This document shows positions 45,827-55,602 of a stretch of DNA of 64,000 nucleotides, in pieces. Within the stretch, counting starts at the first letter, position 1; each line of letters starts with the position of its first letter. Origin of the DNA: Fulvivirga sp. M361 (lineage in GTDB: Bacteria; Bacteroidota; Bacteroidia; Cytophagales; Cyclobacteriaceae); NCBI RefSeq assembly GCF_007097395.1, contig NZ_VKDC01000003.1:124001-188000 (forward strand), written 5' to 3'. Below the pieces are notes generated by a model, which was not told the DNA's origin, did not search any database, and was given only the letters and a program-made list of their open reading frames with translations. Both the position numbers and the translations under genes were made by a program.

Positions 45827-45882
45827 TATTTGCATGCTAATGAAAAATATCAAGCGCCATCCCCCGGGATGGCGCTTTTTTT
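45815..45882 (+). terminator. ilv attenuator: terminator with competing antiterminator
   Basis: AAGCGCCATCC (45852-45862) pairs perfectly with GGATGGCGCTT (45867-45877), an 11-bp stem with a 4-base loop followed by seven T (45876-45882). GGGGAT at 45815-45820, within the last leader codons, is complementary to ATCCCC at 45859-45864 and would break the terminator stem. A ribosome stalled upstream in the Ile/Val codons leaves 45815-45820 free (read-through), whereas one that reaches the stop codon covers it (termination). Confidence 0.85.
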
Positions 45883-45918
45883 ATGTCAAAAAAATAGAAA
45901 CCTGCAACCACATATATC

Positions 45919-46809
45919 ATGTACTACGATGAAAACACCATAATATTCCTCGATGGGAAATGGATACGAGCCAGCGAGGCCCGGACCGGCATGTATAATC
46001 AAACTATGCACTATGGCAACGGGGTGTTCGAAGGAATCAGGGCCTATCAGAATGCCGATGGATGCAATGTGTTTAAGGCAAAAGAGCATTTTGAAAGATT
46101 ACAATATTCTGCCACTAAAATGCATATTGACCTTCCATATTCAATCGATGAATTGATCAATATTTCTTACGAATTGTTGGATAAAAACGATCTGAAAGAT
46201 GCGTACATACGGCCACTGGTATACCTGGGAGCTAATATGTCACTGTTGCCTACGGATGAAGTACATGTTTTAATGGCAGCCTGGAAATGGGAGAAATTGT
46301 TAGGGGAGGAACCACTTAAAGTTATGGTTTCCTCTTACCAACGGCCTAACCCCAGGTCGTGTCACGTGGAGGCTAAAGTGGTGGGACACTATACAAATTC
46401 AATTCTCGCGACTGCCGAAGCTAAGAAATTAGGGTATGATGAAGCGCTACTGCTGGATATACATGGTAATGTAGCGGAGGGTTCCGGAGCTAATTTTTTC
46501 TATGAAAAAGAAGGGATATTATACACTCCTCCGGCAGGTAACATTTTACCTGGAATTACTCGTGCAACTATCATGGACCTGGCAAAAGACCTCGGAATAC
46601 ACGTGACCGAACGTCAATTTACAATAGAAGAGGTCTATAATGCTGATAATGCCTTCTTCGCTGGTACGGCAGCCGAAATAGCGCCTATTGAATCCATTAA
46701 TGGAGAGAAATTCAAAGGTTCATGGCAGGAGTCTGCAGGGCACAGCCTTTATCTGATGTATCGTCAAAAAGTTCAATATAACGAATACCAAGGTTTAACT
46801 ATTGTTTAA
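45919..46809 (+). CDS. ilvE: branched-chain amino-acid aminotransferase
   Basis: Last step of Ile, Leu and Val synthesis, transferring the amino group from glutamate. A fold-type IV PLP enzyme of 296 residues; the PLP Lys is Lys153 in [19 protein letters not shown] and the distal G-T-A-A-E-I-A-P-I motif are typical. First structural gene after the attenuator, 36 bases beyond its T-run and 5 bases before ilvD. Confidence 0.95.
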   Translation: MYYDENTIIFLDGKWIRASEARTGMYNQTMHYGNGVFEGIRAYQNADGCNVFKAKEHFERLQYSATKMHIDLPYSIDELINISYELLDKNDLKDAYIRPLVYLGANMSLLPTDEVHVLMAAWKWEKLLGEEPLKVMVSSYQRPNPRSCHVEAKVVGHYTNSILATAEAKKLGYDEALLLDIHGNVAEGSGANFFYEKEGILYTPPAGNILPGITRATIMDLAKDLGIHVTERQFTIEEVYNADNAFFAGTAAEIAPIESINGEKFKGSWQESAGHSLYLMYRQKVQYNEYQGLTIV

Positions 46810-46814
46810 TTCCA

Positions 46815-48494
46815 ATGTCCAAAACACTTAATAAATACAGCCAGCGAGTCACCCAGGACCCTACCCAACCTGCGGCACAGGCTATGTTGCACGCTATAGG
46901 TTTGTCTGAAGAAGACCTTAAAAAACCTCAGGTGGGTATCGTAAGTACCGGTTTTGAGGGTAACCCATGTAACATGCATCTGAATGACCTGGCCCAGGTA
47001 GTGAAAGAAGGTGTCAATGCACACGAGCTGGTAGGTTTAGTATTTAATACCATCGGAGTAAGTGATGGCATTTCTATGGGTACACCCGGGATGCGGTATA
47101 GCCTGCCCTCACGCGACCTTATAGCTGATTCTATAGAAACAGTAGTTAATGCACAATCCTATGATAGCGTAGTGACTGTTGTAGGATGCGACAAAAATAT
47201 GCCTGGCGCCATGATCGCTATGGGACGCTTGAACCGACCCGGTATTTTGATGTACGGTGGAACCATTGCCCCCGGGTGCTACAAAAGTAAAAAGCTTGAC
47301 GTTGTTTCCGCTTTTGAAGCATTAGGAGAGAAAATAGCCGGATCCATTAATGAAGAAGACTATAAAGGTGTGGTGGCCAATGCTTGTCCCGGGCCTGGTG
47401 CCTGTGGAGGGATGTATACAGCCAATACCATGGCTTCAGCAATAGAAACATTAGGTATGAGTTTGCCTTACGGGGCTTCTAATCCTGCTATAAGCGCTGA
47501 TAAGCGAAGAGAGTGTAAGCTGGCAGGGGAGGCTATGAAATATATTTTGGAGCATGACTTGAAACCCAGAGACATTGTCACAAAAGCTTCTTTTGAAAAT
47601 GCTATTAAAATGATAACTGTCCTTGGGGGATCGACAAATGCTGTTCTGCATTTACTGGCCATAGCTAAGGCTTTTGAAATAAAGCTATCTCTGGATGACT
47701 TTACCAGGATCAGCACTGAAACTCCTTTTTTAGCAGACCTTAAGCCCAGTGGTAAATACGTGATGGAAGATCTGCACGAAGTAGGCGGTATCCCGGGAGT
47801 GATGAAATTAATGTTAAAAGAAGGCTTGTTGGATGGAACCTGTAAAACAATCACTGGTAAAACAATTGAAGAAAATGTAGCAGATCTGCCAGGGTTGGAT
47901 ACAGGCCAGAAGGTGATCCATATGGTAGATGATCCTATTAAAAGCTCAGGTCATATCCGCATACTGAAAGGTAATCTGGCACCGGAAGGTTCTGTGGCAA
48001 AAATTACGGGTAAAGAAGGAGAATTGTTTGAGGGCCCTGCGAGGGTGTTTGAAAGTGAATTTGAGGCAAACGATGGATTAACAGCCGGTCAGGTTAAATC
48101 AGGAGAAGTCGTTGTGATACGCTATGAAGGTCCTAGAGGCGGTCCCGGAATGCCGGAAATGCTTAAACCTACTGCTGCTATTATGGGCGCAGGTCTTGGT
48201 AAAGAAGTTGCTCTGATTACAGACGGTCGATTTTCAGGAGGTACACATGGTTTTGTAGTTGGGCATATCACCCCTGAGGCGCAGGAAGGTGGGGCGATCG
48301 CTTTGGTGAAAGATGGTGATATCATTCGCATAGACGCTAAAGAAAATACTATCCAGGTGTTGATCTCCGATGAAGAATTGGCTACACGAAAAAACCAGTG
48401 GCAGGAGCGACCTCTGAAAAAGAAAAGTGGTGTGCTTTATAAATATGCAAGATTTGTTTCATCAGCATCCGAGGGGTGCGTAACGGATTTATAA
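46815..48494 (+). CDS. ilvD: dihydroxy-acid dehydratase
   Basis: Dehydrates dihydroxy-isovalerate and -methylvalerate to the 2-oxoacids. The 559 residues have the cluster-binding cysteines in [16 protein letters not shown] and G-A-C-G-G-M-Y-T-A, consistent with a [2Fe-2S] or [4Fe-4S] enzyme. [10 protein letters not shown] marks the C-terminal domain. Spacing of 5 and 1 bases to ilvE and ilvB shows tight co-transcription. Confidence 0.96.
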   Translation: MSKTLNKYSQRVTQDPTQPAAQAMLHAIGLSEEDLKKPQVGIVSTGFEGNPCNMHLNDLAQVVKEGVNAHELVGLVFNTIGVSDGISMGTPGMRYSLPSRDLIADSIETVVNAQSYDSVVTVVGCDKNMPGAMIAMGRLNRPGILMYGGTIAPGCYKSKKLDVVSAFEALGEKIAGSINEEDYKGVVANACPGPGACGGMYTANTMASAIETLGMSLPYGASNPAISADKRRECKLAGEAMKYILEHDLKPRDIVTKASFENAIKMITVLGGSTNAVLHLLAIAKAFEIKLSLDDFTRISTETPFLADLKPSGKYVMEDLHEVGGIPGVMKLMLKEGLLDGTCKTITGKTIEENVADLPGLDTGQKVIHMVDDPIKSSGHIRILKGNLAPEGSVAKITGKEGELFEGPARVFESEFEANDGLTAGQVKSGEVVVIRYEGPRGGPGMPEMLKPTAAIMGAGLGKEVALITDGRFSGGTHGFVVGHITPEAQEGGAIALVKDGDIIRIDAKENTIQVLISDEELATRKNQWQERPLKKKSGVLYKYARFVSSASEGCVTDL

Positions 48495-48495
48495 T

Positions 48496-50223
48496 ATGGA
48501 GACTATAGCAGTTGAAAAAGAAGTTGGAAAGAAAACACAGACCCTTAGTGGTGCCGAGGCGGTTATCCTGTCGCTCATTGAAGAGCAGACAGAATTTATA
48601 TTCGGATATCCGGGTGGAGCTATTATGCCTATCTATGATGCACTGTACGGTTATACAGAACAAGTACAACATGTCCTTACCCGCCATGAGCAAGGTGCTA
48701 TCCATGCTGCCCAGGGATATGCAAGGGTCACAAATCGGCCTGGTGTGGTATTCGCTACTTCCGGTCCGGGTGCTACTAACCTCATCACTGGTTTAGCGGA
48801 CGCCAAAATCGATAGCACTCCCCTGGTATGTATTACCGGGCAGGTGCCTTTTTCACTGCTGGGAACGGATGCATTTCAGGAAACAGACGTGATCAGTCTT
48901 TCCATGCCGGTAACAAAATGGAACTTTCAGGTCACAAAGCCGGAAGATATACCAGGCGCCATTGCCAAAGCATTTTATATTGCTACTTCAGGAAGACCGG
49001 GTCCCGTACTGATAGATATTACTAAAGATGCACAGTTTGCTGACATGGAGTATTCTTATAAGAAATGTACGGGATTTAGAAGTTATATTCCAAAACCTCC
49101 GGTAGATATTGAAAAAATTAAACAGGCGGCTGAACTAATAAATGCAGCAAAAAGACCTTATATCCTCTTTGGACAAGGAGTGATCCTGTCGGAAGCAGAA
49201 GAAGAATTAGCCACATTCGTTGAAAAAACAGGTATTCCTGCTGCATGGACTATTATGGGTTTGTCTGCTATGCCCACTGATCATCCATTAAATGTAGGGA
49301 TGTTAGGTATGCATGGAAATTATGGGCCCAACAAACTGACCAACGAATGTGATGTTTTGATCGCCGTGGGAATGCGTTTTGATGATCGTGTTACCGGTAA
49401 CCTGAGCAGGTATGCAAAACAGGCCAAAGTCGTTCATCTTGAAATCGACCCTGCAGAGATAGATAAGAACGTTCAGACAGATGTTGCAGTGTTAGGGGAT
49501 GCTAAAGAGTCATTGAGACTTCTTGCAGAACATTGTAATACAAATGAGCATAGCGCATGGCTTGACCGTTTTAAGGAATATTCAAAAATAGAATATGACA
49601 AGGTAATTCGTCAGGAATTACAGCCTGAAAAAGAAGGTCTATCTATGGGGGAGGTGATCCGCCGGATCAATGAACTTACGGATGGTGATGCTGTAGTAGT
49701 TACAGATGTCGGTCAGCACCAGATGGTAACATGCCGATACGCTCATTTTAAAAAGACAAAAAGCAACATTACGTCTGGTGGACTGGGTACTATGGGATTC
49801 TGTTTGCCGGCTGCATTAGGTGCAAAGCTTGGTGCTAAGCAACGCGAGGTAATAGCGGTCATCGGAGATGGCGGATTTCAAATGACCCTTCAGGAATTGG
49901 GTACTATTTTTCAGACACAGGCTGCAGTAAAGATCGTTATCCTCAATAACCAGTTTTTAGGTATGGTAAGGCAGTGGCAGCAAATGTTTTTCGATAAACG
50001 CTATTCATCAACCGAATTGATCAATCCTGATTTTGTGGCTATTGCCAGAGGGTTTGGTATAGAGGCAGCTACGGTAAAGGAGCGTAATAACCTGGATGGA
50101 GCCGTAAATACCATGTTTGACCATGACGGCCCCTATTTACTAGAAGTAATGGTTGAAAAAGAAGATAATGTTTTTCCCATGGTACCTAGCGGGGCTTCTG
50201 TAGATGAAATAAGGTTAGAATAA
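48496..50223 (+). CDS. ilvB: acetolactate synthase large subunit
   Basis: Thiamine-diphosphate enzyme (AHAS) making acetolactate and acetohydroxybutyrate. The 575 residues show the catalytic Glu region in L-T-R-H-E-Q-G-A, the FAD-binding central domain (G-M-R-F-D-D-R-V-T-G-N) and the ThDP motif G-D-G-G-F-Q-M-T-L-Q-E-L with N-N-Q-F-L-G-M-V-R-Q-W-Q, a biosynthetic AHAS signature. It follows ilvD after 1 base and precedes its regulatory subunit. Confidence 0.96.
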   Translation: METIAVEKEVGKKTQTLSGAEAVILSLIEEQTEFIFGYPGGAIMPIYDALYGYTEQVQHVLTRHEQGAIHAAQGYARVTNRPGVVFATSGPGATNLITGLADAKIDSTPLVCITGQVPFSLLGTDAFQETDVISLSMPVTKWNFQVTKPEDIPGAIAKAFYIATSGRPGPVLIDITKDAQFADMEYSYKKCTGFRSYIPKPPVDIEKIKQAAELINAAKRPYILFGQGVILSEAEEELATFVEKTGIPAAWTIMGLSAMPTDHPLNVGMLGMHGNYGPNKLTNECDVLIAVGMRFDDRVTGNLSRYAKQAKVVHLEIDPAEIDKNVQTDVAVLGDAKESLRLLAEHCNTNEHSAWLDRFKEYSKIEYDKVIRQELQPEKEGLSMGEVIRRINELTDGDAVVVTDVGQHQMVTCRYAHFKKTKSNITSGGLGTMGFCLPAALGAKLGAKQREVIAVIGDGGFQMTLQELGTIFQTQAAVKIVILNNQFLGMVRQWQQMFFDKRYSSTELINPDFVAIARGFGIEAATVKERNNLDGAVNTMFDHDGPYLLEVMVEKEDNVFPMVPSGASVDEIRLE

Positions 50224-50274
50224 TCATACGCGGAACGAATACAATGTAAAAGTCTAAACTTAACTGACATTAAT

Positions 50275-50823
50275 GTGAAACAGATATTCACCATCGTAAT
50301 ATTTACAGAAAATAAGATAGGCCTCCTTAATAGAGTCACATCTTTGTTCACTCAAAGACATATTAATATTGAGAGCCTCACTACGTCAGAATCTGAATAT
50401 ACCGGTATACACCGCTTTACAGTAGTGATCCATGAACTGGAGGATAAGACCTTTAAAATAGTAAAGCAAATTGAGAAACAAGTGGAGGTGATTAAAGCTT
50501 TTTGCTTTAAAGATGATGAGACTTGCTACAGTGAAATTGCTTTGTATAAATTAAGGCTCGATGAACTTAGCGATATGAAAGAACTTAACCAGGTACTGGA
50601 GGCAAATGAAGCAATAATCAAAGAAGAGCTGGGTGAATTTTTGATCATCGAGAAAACAGGGCATAAAGAAGCAACCCATCAGTTGTTTGAAGACCTGAAA
50701 CCCTTTGGTTTGCATGGGTTCGTTCGATCAGGCAGAGTCTCACTAAGTAAAACGTACAGCACGTTTTCACAGCACTTACAAGACCTTGAAACACATTCAA
50801 AAGAAATTATAACAGTTAATTAA
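50275..50823 (+). CDS. ilvN: acetolactate synthase small (regulatory) subunit
   Basis: Activates the large subunit and mediates valine feedback. The N-terminal ACT domain (about 1-78) has I-V-I-F-T-E-N-K-I-G-L-L-N-R-V and I-N-I-E-S-L-T; the C-terminal half is the ALS_ss_C-type domain. The 182 residues are typical of Bacteroidota. The start is GTG at 50275; an ATG two bases earlier is out of frame and runs straight into a stop. It lies 51 bases after ilvB. Confidence 0.93.
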   Translation: MKQIFTIVIFTENKIGLLNRVTSLFTQRHINIESLTTSESEYTGIHRFTVVIHELEDKTFKIVKQIEKQVEVIKAFCFKDDETCYSEIALYKLRLDELSDMKELNQVLEANEAIIKEELGEFLIIEKTGHKEATHQLFEDLKPFGLHGFVRSGRVSLSKTYSTFSQHLQDLETHSKEIITVN

Positions 50824-50836
50824 TCAATCTATTAAA

Positions 50837-51883
50837 ATGGCAAAGATCAATTTTGGTGGTGTCACCGAAGATGTAGTTACCAGAGAAGAATTTCCCTTAG
50901 CCAAGGCGAATGAAACTCTTAAAGAAGAAACAATTGCAGTGCTCGGATATGGAGTGCAGGGCCCCGGACAGGCGCTTAACCTGAAAGATAATGGGTTTAA
51001 CGTGATTGTAGGACAAAGGAAAAACTCTAAAACCTGGGATAAGGCAATAGCTGATGGCTGGGTGCCCGGTGAAACGTTGTTTGAAATTGAGGAAGCTTGT
51101 CAAAAAGGAACAATCATTCAGTTTCTGCTCTCTGATGCCGGTCAGATCACACTTTGGCCCACAGTAAAAGCAAACCTTACCGCTGGGAAAGCACTTTATT
51201 TTTCACATGGTTTTGGTATTACGTACAAAGAGCGTACAGGTATTGTGCCCCCTGAAGATGTAGATGTTATTTTGGTGGCCCCTAAAGGTTCAGGTACTTC
51301 ATTACGAAGAATGTTCCTGGAGGGAAGAGGGTTGAATTCAAGTTATGCTATTTTTCAGGATGCCACCGGTAAAGCGAAAGAAAGAGCGGTTGCCTTAGGA
51401 ATAGGCGTTGGTTCAGGCTACTTATTTGAAACTACCTTCAAGAAAGAAGTATACAGTGATTTAACAGGTGAACGAGGTACTTTGATGGGCGCTATACAGG
51501 GGATTTTCTCAGCCCAATACGAAGTTTTAAGGGCCAACGGCCATTCTCCGTCAGAAGCATTTAATGAAACAGTGGAGGAGCTTACACAGTCTTTGATGCC
51601 ACTTGTAGCAGAAAATGGAATGGACTGGATGTATGCTAACTGTTCTACTACCGCTCAACGCGGCGCGCTGGACTGGTGGAAGAAATTTAAAGATGCTTCC
51701 AAACCCGTGTTTGAAGAACTCTATGCTGAGGTAGCTGCAGGTAAAGAGGCACAAAAATCCATAGACTCCAACAGCAAGGATGATTACCGTGAAAAGCTGG
51801 AGGTAGAACTGGCAGAGCTTCGTGACTCAGAAATGTGGCAGGCCGGAAGCGCTGTGAGAAAACTCAGACCAGAAGATAACTAA
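50837..51883 (+). CDS. ilvC: ketol-acid reductoisomerase, class I
   Basis: Isomerises and reduces acetohydroxyacids using Mg2+ and NADPH. The Rossmann motif is G-Y-G-V-Q-G (37-42) and the cofactor loop G-Q-R-K-N-S-K has Arg61 and Ser64, compatible with NADPH. S-H-G-F, A-P-K-G-S-G and C-S-T-T-A-Q-R-G-A-L-D-W are the remaining family landmarks. The 348 residues place it in short class I, not the long E. coli type. A hairpin begins 13 bases after its stop. Confidence 0.96.
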   Translation: MAKINFGGVTEDVVTREEFPLAKANETLKEETIAVLGYGVQGPGQALNLKDNGFNVIVGQRKNSKTWDKAIADGWVPGETLFEIEEACQKGTIIQFLLSDAGQITLWPTVKANLTAGKALYFSHGFGITYKERTGIVPPEDVDVILVAPKGSGTSLRRMFLEGRGLNSSYAIFQDATGKAKERAVALGIGVGSGYLFETTFKKEVYSDLTGERGTLMGAIQGIFSAQYEVLRANGHSPSEAFNETVEELTQSLMPLVAENGMDWMYANCSTTAQRGALDWWKKFKDASKPVFEELYAEVAAGKEAQKSIDSNSKDDYREKLEVELAELRDSEMWQAGSAVRKLRPEDN

Positions 51884-51893
51884 TCTAATTACC

Positions 51894-51959
51894 ATGAAGA
51901 CCATCGGATTGTATTACGGTGGTCTTTTGTTAAACCCGTCATTGGGCTCGCAGCTATGA
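51894..51959 (+). CDS. small leucine-rich ORF coupled to ilvA (candidate leader peptide)
   Basis: A 21-codon ORF from ATG 51894 to TGA 51957-51959. The stop overlaps the ilvA ATG (ATGA). Six residues are Leu, including three in a row (G-G-L-L-L-N), encoded immediately after the 3' arm of a hairpin at 51897-51926. Translation of this ORF would open the hairpin and deliver ribosomes to the ilvA start. The ORF and overlap are seen directly; a regulatory role is inference. Confidence 0.5.
   Translation: MKTIGLYYGGLLLNPSLGSQL
51897..51928 (+). terminator. terminator-like hairpin between ilvC and ilvA
   Basis: AAGACCATCG (51897-51906) pairs with CGGTGGTCTT (51917-51926), ten base pairs with one G-U around a 10-base loop, ending in TTTT (51925-51928) then GTT. 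It would partly separate ilvA from the rest of the operon. The hairpin is contained in the small ORF at 51894-51959. Confidence 0.6.
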
Positions 51960-53218
51960 CACAGCTCACTACAACAAAAATATCCATAGATAATATTAAA
52001 CATGCTGCGCACACATTGAAAGATGTGATTGTCCGGACTCCTTTATTGCCCAATCCTTTATTGTCCGACAGGTATGGGGCCTCCATTACATTAAAACGGG
52101 AGGACCTTCAGGTAGTACGTTCTTATAAGATCCGTGGGGCTTACAACAAAATACAAAGCATACCTGCTGCACAACTTACCAATGGAGTAGTATGCGCCAG
52201 TGCCGGAAACCATGCACAGGGTGTAGCGTTGGCTTGCTATAAAAAGAAAATATCAGGCACTATTTTTATGCCCGCGCCTACACCCAGTCAGAAGGTGAAC
52301 CAGGTGAAAATGTTTGGGAAAGAGTATGTGGAAGTGGTGTTGATCGGCGATACCTTTGATGACGCCTTTATTGAAGCCACTCAATTTTCGAAAGATAAGA
52401 ATGCAGCCTTTATTCCACCTTTTGATGATGAAAAGATCATTGAAGGACAAGGTACTGTAGGTAAAGAAATAATAGAAGATACTCTCTCACCTGTTGATTA
52501 TTTAATTTTACCTATTGGTGGCGGAGGGCTGGCAGCTGGCGTTTCCAGCTATTTCAAAGTATTGTCGCCGCATACTAGGATCATTGGTGTGGAACCTGCC
52601 GGAGCTCCTGCTATGAAAGCATCCATTGATCAGGGGGAGGTAGTGGTCCTTAACAAGATCGACAAGTTTGTCGATGGTGCCGCGGTGAAACGGGTGGGAG
52701 ACATTACTTTCCAGGTTTGCAAAGAAAACCTTGACAGAGTGATCACAGTTCCGGAAGGTCAGGTCTGTGGAGATATCTTAAGCTTGTATAATGAGCAAGC
52801 TATTGTGGTGGAACCAGCCGGAGCGCTCTCTATAGCTGCACTGGAGAACCTGCGGGAAGAGATCAAAGGAAAGCATGTGGTTTGCGTAATAAGTGGCAGC
52901 AATAATGACATTACACGTACCATGGAAATCAAAGAACGCTATTTGTTATTCCAGGGACTGAAACATTATTTTATTGTAAACTTTCCGCAACGGGCTGGTG
53001 CACTTCGCGAATTTCTTACCGACGTACTTGGGCCGGATGATGATATTACTCACTTTGAATACTCCAAGAAAAATAGTCGTGAACGTGGACCTGCTCTAAT
53101 TGGCATCGAATTACAGCGACCTGATGATCTAACTTCTTTGATGGATAAAATGCAAAAAAAGAAGTTCAGGTACGAATATGTGAATGACCAACCGGACCTG
53201 TTTCATTATTTGATCTGA
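51956..53218 (+). CDS. ilvA: biosynthetic threonine ammonia-lyase
   Basis: Makes 2-oxobutyrate from threonine, the entry to isoleucine. A 420-residue PLP enzyme: PLP Lys58 in R-S-Y-K-I-R-G-A, S-A-G-N-H-A-Q-G, and the phosphate loop P-I-G-G-G-G-L-A-A-G. One ACT-like regulatory domain (about 330-420) follows, as in Bacillus IlvA, instead of the two in E. coli. The ATG overlaps the stop of a small upstream ORF, suggesting coupling. No clear terminator was seen in the 176 bases before the convergent receptor gene. Confidence 0.94.
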   Translation: MTQLTTTKISIDNIKHAAHTLKDVIVRTPLLPNPLLSDRYGASITLKREDLQVVRSYKIRGAYNKIQSIPAAQLTNGVVCASAGNHAQGVALACYKKKISGTIFMPAPTPSQKVNQVKMFGKEYVEVVLIGDTFDDAFIEATQFSKDKNAAFIPPFDDEKIIEGQGTVGKEIIEDTLSPVDYLILPIGGGGLAAGVSSYFKVLSPHTRIIGVEPAGAPAMKASIDQGEVVVLNKIDKFVDGAAVKRVGDITFQVCKENLDRVITVPEGQVCGDILSLYNEQAIVVEPAGALSIAALENLREEIKGKHVVCVISGSNNDITRTMEIKERYLLFQGLKHYFIVNFPQRAGALREFLTDVLGPDDDITHFEYSKKNSRERGPALIGIELQRPDDLTSLMDKMQKKKFRYEYVNDQPDLFHYLI

Positions 53219-53394
53219 TCTCCAACACTTGTTTATCTGTCAGGCTTTTAAGATAAGTCTTCTCTGAAAATTAAAAACGGATGGAAGGCATCCAATCACC
53301 CGCTATGCTCCAGGCTCTTTGCACTTTGCTCTTAAGGGAAAAGCCCGACAACATAATTGCTGCCAGGCTTCCATCATTGAAACAAAAAGAGTGC

Positions 53395-55581
53395 TTAAAA
53401 AGAGATTGTGGCTCCTGCACCAAACAGATTATGTATTTGTTTGGGGATACCCGTTTGAAAAAAGTCATAACGTTCTACCAAACCAGTGTTGAATATATCT
53501 GTGCCCCAGATGAATATACTGGCTTTACCGTCATTAAATTTTTTAGCTAGTTTGAAATCCAGTCTAAACCTATCTGTATCTTCGTCTATCACGAATCCTG
53601 CACCCTGACGTCCGCCTGGTCTGGATTGCTGATCATAGATGAAGCCGGTATTGGAATGAATGGCTGTTCTGTAAGACCCATTAAACGATAGCTCAATATC
53701 GGGATTAAACGTGAAGTAAGACCGCAGGCGAACCAAATGTTCCGGCATTATAGGGTTATCAGTTTCAGGAACTGTGAATCGTTCTCCTGTCACACTACTG
53801 ATCCTTCCGGTCCGGTCATTTTTGAACCATGCATGGGACAGCTCAAATCGTGCCTTTTCAGAAGGAACATACTTCAGCACCGTTTCCACACCATAGTTCT
53901 CTGCATCAAATGCATTTTTATATAGGATAGCCACCACTGTCTCATCCGGATTAAGTGGTGAGGGTAATGGAGTGCTGCTACCATCAAAACCTATAATACC
54001 GGTAGCCTGTGCATAAAAACCGCTAACGTCTATGCTGAAATTCCCAAACAATCCTTTAAATCCTAGTTCAGCAGTCAAATATTCCGTCTGGTCTATGTCG
54101 TCTGAATTTGTGAAAATAACGGGAGGTAAGCCATCAGGTAAAACACCTGGGATCGGATCTACTTCTTCAACCACTGATAATACTATATTGGTTTGTATAA
54201 AGCCAGGTGTTGTTACACTTCTGGACCCGGCACCCCAAATGGTCGTATTTTCGCTGGGTTTAAATGCCAATCGTAAACTGGGAGATAATTCAGGCGTATT
54301 ATCAATTAAGCTCCATGTTTCTGCTTTTATACCAAGCGTGGCATTGAACTTGTCGCTAAAATTGATTTTATCCTGGGCGAATACCCCCCAAAGATGTTCT
54401 GAGGTATTAGGATCTGTGAAATTCAATCCATATTCTTCCGGGAAGGGTCCAATGCTGAAATCAACTACTCTTGCATTGAGCCCGAAGCTCAGGTTATTTT
54501 TTCCTACGGTAAGATTATCCTGTATTTCCAGATTGCCTATATACGTGTCATTATCTCCACTGCCTTCTTTGTTGCCTGAAATCTGAGCAAAGATAGAATG
54601 GTTTTCACTGAAGTTATGGTCCACCCGTGCAGAAGTGACATAGCGTCTGGAATTCACTTCATACAGGAAAAAGCTTCCCTGTGGTGTCGGAAGGACTCTT
54701 GTTGGTTCAGGTAAATAGGTGTCATAATCGTGCCCTATCATATAAGCGTGACCACTTATCCGTGTGTTGTCGCTTACCTGGGAAACAGCTGAAAATCCGA
54801 CGTTAAACTTTTTGGTAAGGTATACATCATCATTCAGGTTGTTCAATATAGTGGTGTCGCCATTCGTCATTCCTGTAGAAATACCGCTGGCATCTCTTAC
54901 CATTTTAGGAACGGTGACATAATCTCCATTCAATTGATCTAAAGCCTGATAACCATCAAAGAAGTGTCCCTTTGCATGAAATTTTAAAGATGTATTATCG
55001 ATTTTTGTGCCATAACGTACCGAAGGAGCTATAAAACCGTTTGTCCCCTGGTTAAATGTTGCCCGGAAGCCTTGACTGTCCTCAGCTGATTTTGTAAAAA
55101 TGTTAATGATACCGGTAGCTGCGTTAGCGCCATAAATAGTACCACCAGGACCTTTGATCACTTCAATTCTGTCAATTTCCTCCAGATCAATATCATAGTT
55201 TTCATAGTCAAACGTAGAACTATAAACAGACTGTAAGGGAACATTATCTACCAGTACCAACACACTACCTTGTGATCCGTCAGAGACTTCCCGCGCACCT
55301 GAATAGCCGTCATTGTAATCCGTGTGTGCGAAATAAAAACCAGGGACCATGTTTAAAACATCCTGTAGACGTGTAGCTCCGGACCTTTCAATATCTTCTT
55401 GCGTCACTACGTAGATAGATGATGCTACATCCTGCAGCTTTTCCGCTGTCTTGGAAACTGAAGTAATGTCAATGGACATTAATTCCTCTAAACTTAATTC
55501 AAACAGTTCGTCCGTATCCTGGGCTGAGGCCTGACCTACTACCGCGATACATGTAATGATTATACCTAATATTTTTTTCAT
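53395..55581 (-). CDS. TonB-dependent outer-membrane receptor
   Basis: A 728-residue receptor with signal peptide (cleavage near A-S-A-Q, residue 21). A short leader D-E-L-F-E-L-S-L-E-E-L-M-S-I-D precedes the TonB-box-like region; it lacks the N-terminal carboxypeptidase-like domain of SusC proteins. The plug (about 45-170) has D-V-L-N-M-V-P-G-F and I-E-V-I-K-G-P-G-G-T-I-Y-G-A-N-A, and the barrel ends in F-G-A-G-A-T-I-S-F with a terminal Phe. The start of the mature part is typical of receptors encoded next to YfiR proteins. Substrate unknown; a siderophore or metal complex is only a guess. Confidence 0.9.
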   Translation of the reverse strand: MKKILGIIITCIAVVGQASAQDTDELFELSLEELMSIDITSVSKTAEKLQDVASSIYVVTQEDIERSGATRLQDVLNMVPGFYFAHTDYNDGYSGAREVSDGSQGSVLVLVDNVPLQSVYSSTFDYENYDIDLEEIDRIEVIKGPGGTIYGANAATGIINIFTKSAEDSQGFRATFNQGTNGFIAPSVRYGTKIDNTSLKFHAKGHFFDGYQALDQLNGDYVTVPKMVRDASGISTGMTNGDTTILNNLNDDVYLTKKFNVGFSAVSQVSDNTRISGHAYMIGHDYDTYLPEPTRVLPTPQGSFFLYEVNSRRYVTSARVDHNFSENHSIFAQISGNKEGSGDNDTYIGNLEIQDNLTVGKNNLSFGLNARVVDFSIGPFPEEYGLNFTDPNTSEHLWGVFAQDKINFSDKFNATLGIKAETWSLIDNTPELSPSLRLAFKPSENTTIWGAGSRSVTTPGFIQTNIVLSVVEEVDPIPGVLPDGLPPVIFTNSDDIDQTEYLTAELGFKGLFGNFSIDVSGFYAQATGIIGFDGSSTPLPSPLNPDETVVAILYKNAFDAENYGVETVLKYVPSEKARFELSHAWFKNDRTGRISSVTGERFTVPETDNPIMPEHLVRLRSYFTFNPDIELSFNGSYRTAIHSNTGFIYDQQSRPGGRQGAGFVIDEDTDRFRLDFKLAKKFNDGKASIFIWGTDIFNTGLVERYDFFQTGIPKQIHNLFGAGATISF

Positions 55582-55602
55582 GATTATTTCTTTAGCAAAT
55601 GT

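Noticed and set aside
53281-53550. 89-codon plus-strand ORF in the ilvA-receptor gap
   Set aside because: Its second half is antisense to the conserved C-terminal barrel strands of the receptor, and the first half shows no recognisable features.
54032-54586. 184-codon plus-strand ORF opposite the TonB receptor
   Set aside because: Low-complexity Ser/Leu/Pro translation typical of a shadow frame; the receptor on the other strand is complete.
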